A stretch of DNA of 64,000 bases from Liolophura sinensis (lineage: Eukaryota; Mollusca; Polyplacophora; Chitonida; Chitonidae), in NCBI RefSeq assembly GCF_032854445.1, contig NC_088304.1:14955704-15019703 (forward strand). The letters are read 5' to 3'. The translations under genes were made by a program, and so were the position numbers. The first letter of the stretch is position 1. The number at the start of each line of letters is the position of its first letter. This document shows positions 52,801 through 64,000 of this stretch, in pieces. Under the pieces are notes generated by a model. That model was not told the origin of the DNA and ran no database searches. It saw only the letters and a program-made list of their open reading frames with translations.

Positions 52801-55758
52801 GCGAGCGGCTCGATTCCCCGGATCAGACGCCATTCACGGACAAGATCCGCACCCATATACGGACAAAAGATACCGGGAGTTTAGTCCCAGTTGAGGCAAT
52901 ACTGGTCCTGCCATAAAACTTGAGCAAAATGAGCCATTACATCTAGTCTAGACCAAGATTTAAACAGGCTTAAGTCCTAAATTAACCTTAGGTGGAGGAC
53001 ATGTTCGCTAACCAAGCTTTTCAGACACAGCCAAGTTAACCAAGCTTTTTCGGATATAGACACAAACAAAGGACTCTTCCCTAAAGGGTAATACAAAGAA
53101 TGGTAACATAGGGGCGAGGAGGGGAGTAACGAAAGGTGTGCCGCAGGACAGCTGGAGATTAATCTACCATGCATAGCATGCCTCCCAGATCAAATGTCAG
53201 CAGATACTATGATGACTGAAATGTAACGGAATCAAAATGCTTATACATGTGGGTGAATTATGAGGTTAAAAACATAAACCACCCACAGAGAGTTACTCCA
53301 CATTAATGGGCAAGGCAGTCATCGGAATGATAACATGTTCAAAGGAAGATGACAATTACAGCAACAAGAATACAAAGACATTCAAAGATTCTGAATTCGC
53401 AATTCATACCTGTGAGTTTTAATTTCCAATAATGTTTGTTATTGGTATAAACAAGGGTTATGAGAAACCCAGTAGCTCAGCCAATTAGTGCTTCAGTTCA
53501 CACGACAGCCTAAACTGAATTAACATGTATAGTTTAACTAAGATAGTATGAAATTCTGTTTTGCAAGACTCAAGCCATATAAGACATATAAACACAAACA
53601 CAAATCATCAATGAAGTACATGTACATGTGTAGCTTATAGAAACTGATCGTCCTGCATGGTTTTGCACTGGCTATAATTTTCAACATGAAATATATATAT
53701 ATCATATCATATATATCATACATATATGTATGATAAGTCCCAGTACTTGTTCATGCAAACAGTTGTGTGTAGAAACACACTAGTTTTGTGCTAGCCCTCA
53801 GGCAAGATGCCCTTATAGGGAAGAGCTAGTCGCGAGCGTGACTATGAATTAATACAGTCGCATTTACAGTGCCTGAAAAAACGGTTTGTTCTCTTTCATT
53901 AGCCCTGCGGGGGGGAAAGAGAGCTCGGCCAATGGTATTGATCACAGAGCTCGACTGCCGTCTGACAAAACCTAGCGGCTCGCTAATAACACAGTGTACT
54001 ACAAATACATCAGTGCTAGCCATGCTTAATTTATCACATTATTCCGCGCAATATTGGAAATTGATAAGCGCTGAATGCCACAGAGGCTACAGTACTCTAG
54101 GGTAATAATAAAGGGTATTATAACTGCAGAGTACTTAGCAGGGGCGTAGAGTGAAGGGTACCGGGGGTCAATAGATATGTCAATACACTCGCTAGGGGGA
54201 TACCTATCATTAAACCATCGAACCAGATACACAGTGTCATGTGACCCCCAGCCAAGTTCCACACAACAAGGTAGCACTACGTCAAATTGGTTCAGCCCAG
54301 CAGTGAACTCCAGCAGGATGTAAGCATGCTTGTGATGTTTTATTTAGCCACTGAATCAATATTCAGCGCTTTTTGATGACATAATAAATGACCAATGACA
54401 TATATGCAGAAAAGAAGAATAATCATAGGTTCGAAAAAAAAAAAAAATCAAGGACAAAATAACCGGTTCGTGGAAGTGCAGCCTCCCGGCTTGAAACACA
54501 TGACGAGAAGCCAAAACAAAAGGATGCAAAAGGGTTGAAATAATAAGGCTAACATGGAAACAAGCTAAAAACCCACAGCGGCAATTTTTGATTTGTGATG
54601 TTCCTTTTGTCAATTTTTTGCCTTTCATTTTCAAGCAATTTATATGATTTATTTTCATTGTTAAGCTAGTTTTATGGCATGTTGCCACCCATAGCATTTA
54701 TCCATCAATTCTTACGAAGAAAAAAAATCCAGGGGACTAAAAACAGGACGAGGAAAAACAGTCAATGTGCACTCTGAGATGGGACGAAAAAATCTTCCAT
54801 TATCGAAAATTACATGATCCTGTTGTCATGGAGACAAGCCATCAATTCTCTCCAATCTTTGATTCCTCATTTCTCAGTCCATATTTTCAGGAAGAAAAGC
54901 AGAAGAAAAAATCACTGCAGGAAATGTCGTTCAGATTTTCATTTAATAAATACACTGCCTGGGCATTCCCAAGTGGATTGACCTTGCAGGGGTATTCCAA
55001 AATCACATTGTATATGAACAGCTTTCAATATCACATTTGGAATGATTCAAGGCTATCAAAGAGGAAAACACTTGGATAAAATAACACTAGTCCTAAGCTG
55101 CCGTCGTTCAAAGCAAACCTAACTGCTGGGTGAATAATTTTGATATAACGATGCAAAGGTAAGCCAGCAGTGAACATGGATAGCAGAAAAAGATGGGCAG
55201 AAACTTTAAACACTTCAATGACTGGATTTATACAATGTCGTGGTTGCCAGTTACGTAACAGGAAAAATTGATATATACTCTAAATCCAAGGATACATATA
55301 ATTACATGTATGGCATACTGTAAATTTGAACCCATTACTATATATATCAAAATTTATACAGCAGCATACAGCTGAAATGCCAAAACGAAACTGTTCACCT
55401 ACTGTTTAGACTGAACATGGCTGACAGAAACTAGTGCTCTTTTTAATATATTAATTGATAAAAACTGTAAATCATTGGTCTACTGTAATGCTGTTGTTAA
55501 TAGCATTTCAATATCCCAAAGTATATCTTGGCATCCGCCTGTATTAGCTGACCAAATTCTCACTAGATCAACTGAGTTTTCTTTTTAAACTTTTCTTGTA
55601 CAAGTGTTACAGTGTCCCACCTATAAGTGACATGTAAACTAATACTACCTGTTAGGACCACCCTCTATTTACTACTTATAATTACACTCTCAGCCAAGAC
55701 ATCATTCCCACGGGGTGAAGTTTAGTGGGCTGGACACAATAGGCGATTTAAAAATAGC

Positions 55759-55762
<4 letters not shown>
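49818..55762. other. long non-coding stretch with complex blocks
   Basis: About 50560-51290 and 52000-52880 are GC-richer and free of repeats, with phrases such as CAATATCGATAATTGG and AGGCCTATTGAATAACTCAC. They are candidates for conserved non-coding elements. 53690-53735 is an AT-rich palindromic tract. No exon recognised. Confidence 0.4.
53690..53735. repeat. AT-rich palindromic microsatellite
   Basis: ATATATATATATCATATCAT continues into ATATATCATACATATATGTATGAT; it can fold back on itself. ATACATATATGTAT is a perfect inverted repeat. Confidence 0.85.

Positions 55763-55794
<32 letters not shown>
55763..55794 (+). repeat. run of 32 consecutive G
   Basis: An unbroken G32 tract, preceded by CC and followed by AAGGGC. 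It can form G-quadruplexes and is hard to sequence, so its length in the assembly may not be exact. Confidence 0.95.
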
Positions 55795-55795
<1 letters not shown>

Positions 55796-57370
55796 AGGGC
55801 GTGTTAAGAGGGCAATGGGAAAATTTGGTTAAAATATGCTCAGAAAAGAAGGAGTTGCTTTCCTATTGAACAGATGGGTACTTGTGACTGGGGGATATTT
55901 CACTAGCTGTTTACAAGGCTAAATTCGTGCAACCCTAGTAAAACTGACGAAAGCCGTGAAGTGCCCAAATTGTGCAGGGCCGTCCTTCGGCCACTCAAGA
56001 ATCCGTTGAAGCGTTCCAGATGACAAACCCAGCACTACTGCTCCAACTCTCTGAACCCTGTCACTTAATAAGAGGTCTTAATGTGCGGGCGCCTACCACC
56101 AGCTTGCTGTGAAATGGGCAGGACAATTACCAACCTATGAATGGATTTGATGCTTAATTTGTCAGCTTGCCACTGGCTTGGGACAGGGCGCTTCCCATGG
56201 GGACGAGAGATAGCTGACTTAACCCTGATACATGCTTATTACCATGACAATGAGCTAGACCTCCCTGATGACTATGGCAAATGCACAAAGACATTCATAC
56301 ATACCAGCTATTTACAATTAAAGGCTTGAGTTTTCTTGCCTGTTCAAATGATTGATGTGCTCAAGATGTGCAACGTAGCAGTATCCACACATTTCTTAAC
56401 AAATACAGACACATGTTCTCCGCCAAGTTCTCCAAAACTTACCCAGAAAATTAACAACACATCCCAGAAATTTGTACAACTTTTGATCTACAAACTATGT
56501 ATTCTAATCTGCTACTGTTTTACTGTGTACGCTAATGTACAACACAGCTCTCAATCTTGAAATTAAGGACTGCATGTAACACATCATGTTTCTTTAACAT
56601 CACAAAAAAATAATGTCAAATTCATTTTATCCTTGCTGGTATAAATCTGAGGCATCAAATAATTCATGCTAGGTGAACAAATACACAAAAGTCCACGTGA
56701 TGAAAGTGGGTCATAAAAAGACACAAACAGTGCAGAAAATTAATCCAGGAGAAAAAAAAACAGCATCTTTTAACATAGTATCTAAGTTTACCAGTCAATT
56801 ACGCTTAAGATTTACAGAGCACAGTATATATTTGTTCTGTCATCTGAAGATATATTCTGTAATATTTATGGCTTACATCAGAGGATAATCAGGGCAGTTA
56901 TGAGTTAGAGACATAATAAATCCCCAGCTGTAAGTGTCATAAATTAACCTCAACCATGCATAAGGATTCTTAGATTTACTTAACACCCATAAATGTGTAA
57001 GGCGCTCCATAAATCTTTTATATCAGTGTCAAAAATGAGTAAATACACAAACCCTCTGGTCAGAGAGGATCGCTATTATCTATCATGCACCAAATATGGA
57101 GGGTATAAACTTTTTGTTTTAGAAAAGGGGAAGAGAGGGCTGCCTGGAAACAAATTTTTTCATTCCAATTAAATCATTCCAATTAAACCTTATGTAACCA
57201 AAACAATCATAATACCTGTCAACACTTTGATCACATTTAAAACTGAATATATGTCCTAAGTTCAGGTGAAATCTGTCTAATACAACATAGCACATGAAAG
57301 CCAGGTTTAAAATAACTGCGTGCAAATTGTAAAGTACACAGTACTTTATTTTCTCAACCTTTCTGCATGT
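55795..57370. other. non-coding stretch
   Basis: 55900-56230 is somewhat GC-richer; the remainder is AT-rich. No exon recognised on either strand. Confidence 0.55.
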
Positions 57371-57552
57371 GAAAGAGTAATTTATGCACATTTTTTTTGT
57401 CTGACTTAAAGACAAAACTACATTTGTTGGATTCACCTTTTCAGGGCTTCACAAAAAGTATAATTTTATCAGTCAGCACAGGATAAAGTCTTCAGAATAT
57501 GCTTGAATAAACGCCTTGTGAACATGTGAAAATGTCGAAGATTTACAGTATA
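57371..57552. repeat. copy C of the unclassified dispersed repeat
   Basis: Matches copies A and B in order: TAATTTATGCACATTTTTTT, AAGACAAAACTACATTTG, TTTTCAGGGCTTCACAAAAA, TATAATTTTATCAGTCAGCA, ATGCTTGAATAAACGCCTTG. It lacks the insertion of copy B. Confidence 0.8.
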
Positions 57553-59154
57553 CGCAATAAAAGGCATTTCAAATTGTGCACAATTTTATTCACAATCTCC
57601 ATTGGATCATTTTGCATTTTCTTCTGTATAATTATACATTTTGAACATTTCAGAAATCTCCAAAGGGAACTGATCTAATTCAGAACTCAGAGCTTCAAAA
57701 GACCTTTCCAACGAGTCATGTTATGTTTGTCCAATGTCATGTGCAATTCTCTGAAATGTTCTATTCTTGTTTCATGGGACAAAAGCCTTTTGCTTTTGTG
57801 TGACATCTGATACCACGACGTGCGCATGGTCACAAATAATGACCTCAAACCGATCCGCCATGCACCATTAATTGAAACGATCAACGTACATATGAAATTT
57901 AGGTAATCTGGCTTGTGGACATGAACAAGGATAAAGAAATTGCACTAGACAAGTCTTTAACTGCTGATCAATGTATCTCATTAAATACGTGTAATGCCAA
58001 ACAAATGTACAGCGCAAGGAGCTGCTGTTTTACAGATGGAAGGATATTCTCGTAAACAATGGCAATTGGCATTTAATTAATTAGACAGCCTCCTGCTGAA
58101 TGCATCTCTAGCAACCGTAAACATGTCAGAAGCCTTAACCATCTAAATCTGCAGTCCCTCTCTAGATGCTAATTTTACTGACACTGTATTACATAATACC
58201 TTCATCTAATTTATTTCCCCCCATTCAAGCACGCTATCAGCCGTGAGCTGTGTGAAAAAATCTGATTAATGTAGTCGCTAAAAAGAAAAAAGACAAAAAA
58301 GAAAAGAAAAAGAAAACCTTTAACTGTCAGAAAGAAACATGTCAGGCAGCTAGTTCAAATCTTCTGTGGCAAATACATCCTCCGGGTATCCAGAATTTTA
58401 GAGATGAATGTTGTGCCTTTTTTTTTTTTGGAAGGCTCTCTCTCCAATCTTCAAATAAAATGCCTTTCGGCACATTCTCATTTCAAAAGTACAAAAACGA
58501 GTGGAGATCTTGAAAGCTGAAGTGCCTGCAGCCCACACTGATAACATTTGGTGTTTATTCGCTCAATATCTCTTGTTCTTTTTCTCCCTTTGCAAGGATT
58601 TCTTTTCCTCCTTTGCCCACTTTTTGTTGAAATTAACTTATTCTGCTTCACCAGCTATGATAATCATTGATAATGCAAGGAAAGATAACCCTTGGCCAGA
58701 GGCAATTTTTTTCCACTCCGACAGCCTGTTGTATTATAAATGTGAAAACATCTTGCCACAAGGGACATGCTTCACTCGTTAATTATTTAGCAGAGAAACA
58801 TCTTTTCTACAGCAAACTCTCATTACTGTATCACAGGCTGATTTTAATTGCTCATTCTCAGATAATGTCAACATCACTGTGCTGAGCTTCTGGTGGAACT
58901 AGTCTTCTACTCACTAATCCCTATTGTAAACAAAGACAGCCCATTCATTTCTCCAGAATCCGACCAAACCACAGTGAGCCACACTGACAGCATTCTGAGC
59001 ACATTCAGAACTATGGCTTTTGCTTCCTAATGTTCTTCAGCTATCACATCAGTGTGGGATAGACAAATCTCATTTATTATCTCTAGTAACATAAACAGTT
59101 ATGAGTTTAGATTCGGCTCTACTGAATTTAACAGCATGAACAATGACAGTTCGA
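57553..59154. other. non-coding stretch with a homeodomain-like motif cluster
   Basis: At 58060-58110 GGCAATTGGCATTTAATTAA and TTAGACAGCC sit in complex sequence; 58480-59050 is also complex. They may be regulatory, but only composition and motifs support this. Confidence 0.35.
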
Positions 59155-61545
59155 GTTCACAGGTGGATGGACAAAGTTTCACATCAGTTACAAGTATGCA
59201 GGGAAAAGACTTCCAGGTAGACAGAGAATGTCTTATGTGTCATACAGGTAGACAGGGAAAACCTTGTGTGACTTATAGACAGATGAAGCCCTGTGTGAGT
59301 TACAGGTAGACAGGAAAGCCTTACATGATATACAGGTAGACAGGGAAAGCCTTTTAAACGTGAGTTACAGGTAGACAGATAAACCTTGTGTGAGTTACAG
59401 GGAGGCAGGGAAAGCCTTATGTGAGTTACAGGTAGACAGAGAAAGCCTTGTAAACACAAGTTACAGGTAGACAGGGAAACATCACGTGAGTTACAGGTAG
59501 ACAGGGAAAGCCTTGTGTGAACTACAGGTAGAAAGGAAAGCCTTACATCATATACAGGTAGACAGGGAAAGCCTTGTAAACGTGAGTTACAGGTAGACAG
59601 ATAAACCTTGTGTGAGTTACACGTAGGCAGGGAAGGCCTTATGTGAGTTACAGGTAGACAGAGAAAGCCTTGTAAACACAAGTTACAGGCAGACAGGGAA
59701 ACATCACGTGAGTTACAGGTAGACAGGGAAAGCCTTGTGTGAACTACAGGTAGAAAGGAAAGCCTTACATCATACACAGGTAGACAGAGAAAGCCTTTTA
59801 AACATGAATTACAGGTAGACAGGGAAAGCCTTGTAAACGTGAGTTACAGGTAGACAGATAAACCGTGTGTGAGTTACAGGTAGGCAGGGAAAGCCTTATG
59901 TGAGTTACAGGTAGACAGAGAAAGCCTTGTAAACACAAGTTACAGGTACACAGGGAAACATCACGTGTGTTACAGGTAGACAGGGAAAGCCTTGTGTGAA
60001 CTACAGGTAGAAAGGAAAGCCTTACATCATATACAGGTAGACAGGGAAAGCCTTGTGTGACTTATAGACAGATAAAGCCCTGTGTGAGTTACCGGTAGAC
60101 AGGAAAGCCTTACATGATATACAGGTAGACAGGGAAAGCCTTGTAAACATGAGTTACAGGTAGACAGGGAAAGCCTTGTAAACACAAGTTACAGGTAGAC
60201 AGGGAAAGCCTTGTAAACACAAGGGAAAGCCTTGTAAACACAAGTTACAGGTGGACAGGGAAAGCCTTGTAAACACAAGTTACAGGTAGACGGGGAAAGC
60301 CTTGTAAACACAAGTTACAGGTAGACAGGGAAAGCCTTGTGTGAACTACAGGTAGAAAGGAAAGCCTTACATCATATACAGGTAGACAGGGAAAGCCTTG
60401 TAAACGTGAGTTACAGGTAGACAGAAAAGCCTAACATGATATACAGGTAGGCATGGAAAGCCTTGTGTGAACTACAGGTAGAAAGGAAAGCCTTACATCA
60501 TATACAGGTGGACAGGGAAAGCCTTGTAAACGTGTATTACAGGTAGACAGAAAAGCCTAACATGATATACAGGTAGGCATGGAAAGCCTTGTGTGAACTA
60601 CAGGTAGAAAGGAAAGCCTTACATCATATACAGGTGGACAAGGAAAGCCTTGTAAACGTGTGTTACAGGTAGACAGAAAAGCCTAACATGATATACAGGT
60701 AGGCATGGAAAGCCTTGTGTGAACTACAGGTAGAAAGGAAAGCCTTACATCATATACAGGTGGACAAGGAAAGCCTTGTAAACGTGTGTTACAGGTAGAA
60801 AGGAAAGCCTAATATGATATACAGGTAGGCAGGGAAAGCCTTGTAAACGCAAGTTACAGGTAGACAAGGAAGGCCTTATGTGACTTACAGGTAGACGGGG
60901 AAAGTATAACCTTACTTACAGGTGGAGATGGAATGCCTCACTTGACTTTCAGGTAGAAAGGGGAAGCCTTATTTGACTTGCAGGTAGACAGGGAAAGCCT
61001 TACCTCACTTACCGGTAGAGAGGGAATGCCTTGTAAATGTGAGTTACAGGTAGACAGGGAAAGCCTTATGTGACTTACAGGTAGACAGTGAAAGCATAAC
61101 CTTACTTACAGGTGGAGATGGAATGCCTCACTTGACTTTCAGGTAGAAAGGGGAAGCCTTATTTGACTTGCAGGTAGACAGGGAAAGCCTTACCTCACTT
61201 ACCAGTAGGGAGGGAATACCTTGTAAATGTGAGTTACATGTAGATAGGGAAAGCCTTACTCGACTTACAGGTGGAGATGAAATGCCTTACCTGACTTACA
61301 GGTAGACAGGGAAAGCCTTATATAATTTATAGGTAGACAGGGAAAGACTTATGTGATTTACAGGTACAAAGGGAAAGCCTTGTAAATGTGAGTTGCTGGT
61401 AGACACGAAAAGCCATACATGTCTTACAGGTAGACAGGGAATGCTTTACGTGACCTACAGGTAAAAGGGAAAGCTTTAGATGACTTGAAAGCAGTCAGGG
61501 AAAGCATAATATGACTTGACCGTAAGTGGGAAATCTTAACATTTC
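59155..61545. repeat. minisatellite of about 31 bp with nested higher-order repeats
   Basis: Several dozen units of the form TTACAGGTAGACAGGGAAAG followed by CCTTGT plus a variable end (AAACACAAG, GTGAGT, GTGAAC or ACATCATA), 30-35 bp long. Three higher-order periods are visible: 222 bp (starts 59323, 59545, 59767), 126 bp (60369, 60495, 60621, 60747) and 190 bp (60908, 61098). Units decay towards 61500. Open frames inside (for example minus 59184-59777) are by-products. Confidence 0.97.
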
Positions 61546-64000
61546 TTTGGAGAGACTGTACAAAAGAAACACCAAATCCAGAAGAAAGTTGTAACCAGTG
61601 ATTGACTACACTTAAGGCTGTGAAAAGATGATTAGTATCTACAGCAAAAAGGAAGGTTTGAGGTCACAATAGGCTCCTGTAAAATTTTCAACCCAGTTCT
61701 TTTACATAAACAATGATTATTCTATGACAAACAGAAACCCTGGAGAGTCCTGCTGCAAAAACTATCCATTCCAGCCAAAGAAAAATGAACCTGGTAAAGG
61801 CTCTGATAAATTCTCTTATATTAACTCAATTTTGTCCTCAGTACCCGCCTCAGTGAAATGCCAGTCTGTGACAAGGTCTCACACAAAGATAGCGGTTTAC
61901 CGCGGCAAAAACCCGGCTTGAGAACAGCGGGTAAAGGTATTAGGCCCCTTCTAATGGAATACAGTAGTAGCTAGTAATGGCTTTAGATTAACAACCCTAG
62001 GGAAATTCAGGCTTGGTCGGGAAAATCAAATTTAAACCTAAAATTCCATTTAGCCTGTCATGAGGGAGTAAAAACCTCCACCTGCCGCACGTCCCAAGTA
62101 CCCGTACTCATTCCAATTACAATCAACTTCCCTCGCCGGACCGGCAAATGTGAGCTGATGTATTTTGGTTATTTTTCCGTGGCTCGGAGCAACTTTATTT
62201 CATGAGCTCCCTGGAGACATTAAGTGTCAGCATTTGTGCCAACACACATTAAAATGAGGTTTTCTCCCAGCAGTGGAGTCGGCTGGGCTGTATACCATTT
62301 CCTTGCTCGTCCCATGTTAATTCCCCTAATGCCCCCATCTTAATGTCTAGCCTGGTGAGAATTTGCAGGGCCGCAGGCGCTCCTTAGCGTACGGCTACGT
62401 CCCCCTCCAGAACGGCCCTTAGACAGAGAGCTCTATTACTAACAGCACTGCGGGGACCAGCCAAATGTTATGTCAAATTGTCAATAAAAGCCGTCCTGCT
62501 CACTGATACAAAATAACGACAGGATATTCTCCACTAAACTACATCTCAGGAGGGAGGTCCCCGCAATGCAAGCCGAAAGCGGAAATTTATGACTCATTTT
62601 CTCAGCCAATAAAAAAAAAAAAAAAAAAAAAGATAAGAGAATGGCAGTCTGGAGCTAAACACCTCTACCATGATCCTCCCAATAATACACATTTCTAGCC
62701 ATCTTAAAAACACCCATTCAAGATAAAGAGGCAGGAGGCATTAACCTTAAAATCTTCAAAAAAAAAGAGCAAAACCCTAGTTAATCCCAAGACTGACAAA
62801 TAAATCATCACCTTCCAAGCATCTTTTGGAACAGCTTGCTTTTCAGAAATTCCTTTTATCTTTTTCCCTCTATGCATATATCGCAGTGAAAAACAACAAC
62901 AACAACAACATCAGCAGTAATGAAGTCGAGGAAACAATCAAGCGTGCTAAATTGGCAGATTACCACTGAGGATGCTGGTTTCTTTTTTTTTTTTTTTTCC
63001 TTCTTTTCCCTAGAAAGTCAAATCCACAATCTGGAACAGAACAGGCGGCTTATCGACCATGTCCAATGGGTTTACATTAATCATACTGCAGAAGTAACTC
63101 TGCCTCATAAAAAGCATCACATGTAGGAATATCGTCATGGCGATCATTACCGGCCCATAAATTCTGCAAAAGCTTTCTCCTAAAGAACAGCTTCACCGTT
63201 GTCTCCTTGATTTGGGCCCATTTCATTCCTACCACGCTTCGGCATTATCTTATTAACCGGCTGTATAAACACAGTATCAAACTAGCCAGTTGTCAAGGTA
63301 TTAATTGGTCACGCTACAGATTGCACACAATTCTACCATCATACAGTTGTGCCCGCCATGCGAGTCATGTAAAACTGTAACATCCAGAGCATGCCTTGGA
63401 GGGGCTGTAGGCTATATCTGAGAATAACAAATGCATTGAATGCTCAACATAGTCTACATGTACTGGGTACCACACTGGAGGCACATCCATAGCTGTCTGT
63501 CCACCCCTATATATATACATACATAGCACTAAGGGCAATTATATACATACATAGCACTAAGGGCAATTATATACATGCCTTATCCGTAAAAAGACAGATG
63601 GTACTGTTCACATACATGCAACAAATGAAAATCAACCTTGATATGAAATCTAAATATGTAAACATATAAACGCAGCCTGATCTGATCTTAGTATGCCTGA
63701 CACTGACTGACATGCAAAATAAAGATTGAGGCTGCTGCCATCAATGTTCTTTCTTTTTGTTTTTTTTTTTGTTTCCAAAAGACAACAACAACTTGACTTT
63801 AAGCTCACGATTTTCAGGTAATGAATATCTGTCATCTTTTAGACGCTATGCCAATAATTGCCAACTTCAATTTTCCACAGATTGACAAGCTCAAATACTG
63901 CCTTTTATTAACAGTGGAACAAAAAAAACACATCCTATCCCAGTTGAAGCTTCACAACAGATTTAAAACCAATTGCCAGCTAAAGTAGGCAATAAGCACA
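61546..64000. other. non-coding stretch to the right edge
   Basis: 61960-62590 and 62900-63340 are complex, GC-richer blocks that may be conserved elements. An A run lies at 62611-62631 and a T run at 62982-62998; a 28-bp two-copy repeat at 63513-63568 holds GCACTAAGGGCAATT. No exon recognised, so the 5' exons of the long form probably lie further right. Confidence 0.45.
63513..63568. repeat. 28-bp direct repeat, two copies
   Basis: ATATACATACATAGCACTAA plus GGGCAATT occurs twice without change. Confidence 0.95.

Noticed and set aside
59184-59777. 197-codon repeat frame on the minus strand
   Set aside because: By-product of the 222-bp higher-order period (74 codons) of the minisatellite.

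Overview
This is a eukaryotic, intron-rich, AT-rich window, very probably from a mollusc. The evidence is about eleven copies of a tRNA-derived SINE of the molluscan type, spliceosomal GT-AG introns, and one gene whose protein matches the AUTS2 / FBRSL1 / fibrosin family. Genus and class (bivalve or gastropod) cannot be fixed from the sequence alone.

The only gene I can support is an AUTS2-family gene on the minus strand, with its 3' end at the left. I reconstructed it exon by exon from splice sites, phases and protein similarity. Twelve exons from 18797 down to 183 share one consistent phase chain, and a likely alternative first exon sits at 21747-21836. Their coding total is 3333 bases, exactly 1111 codons with the stop. 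A possible extra in-phase 54-base exon lies at 5316-5369. The protein has Thr-rich and Ser/His-repeat N-terminal regions, the histidine HX repeat, the family core around W-C-A-M-H-V, the W-N-R-L-H-R-T-P-P motif, a long Arg/Glu tract and a charged C-terminal part. Vertebrate AUTS2 is a nuclear regulator that works with non-canonical PRC1, CK2 and P300; the role here is inferred from that.

Layout: 1-9365 holds eleven exons with short introns; 9366-18751 is one 9.4-kb intron; 18752-18797 is a 46-base exon; 21747-21836 is the proposed alternative start. From 21837 to 64000 I find no convincing exon. This stretch is either upstream DNA of the short form or, more likely, part of a giant 5' intron, since vertebrate AUTS2 introns are also huge and the conserved N-terminal exons are missing here.

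That intronic stretch carries satellite-like arrays: a 60/166-bp higher-order array at 23721-25782, a roughly 31-bp array with three nested higher-order periods at 59155-61545, a 36-bp array next to the alternative first exon, an 18-bp array at 49637-49817, several small tandem repeats and a 32-base G run. It also has SINEs, an unclassified dispersed repeat in three copies, and blocks of balanced composition that may be conserved non-coding elements. The longest open frames in the arrays are by-products of repeat lengths divisible by three.
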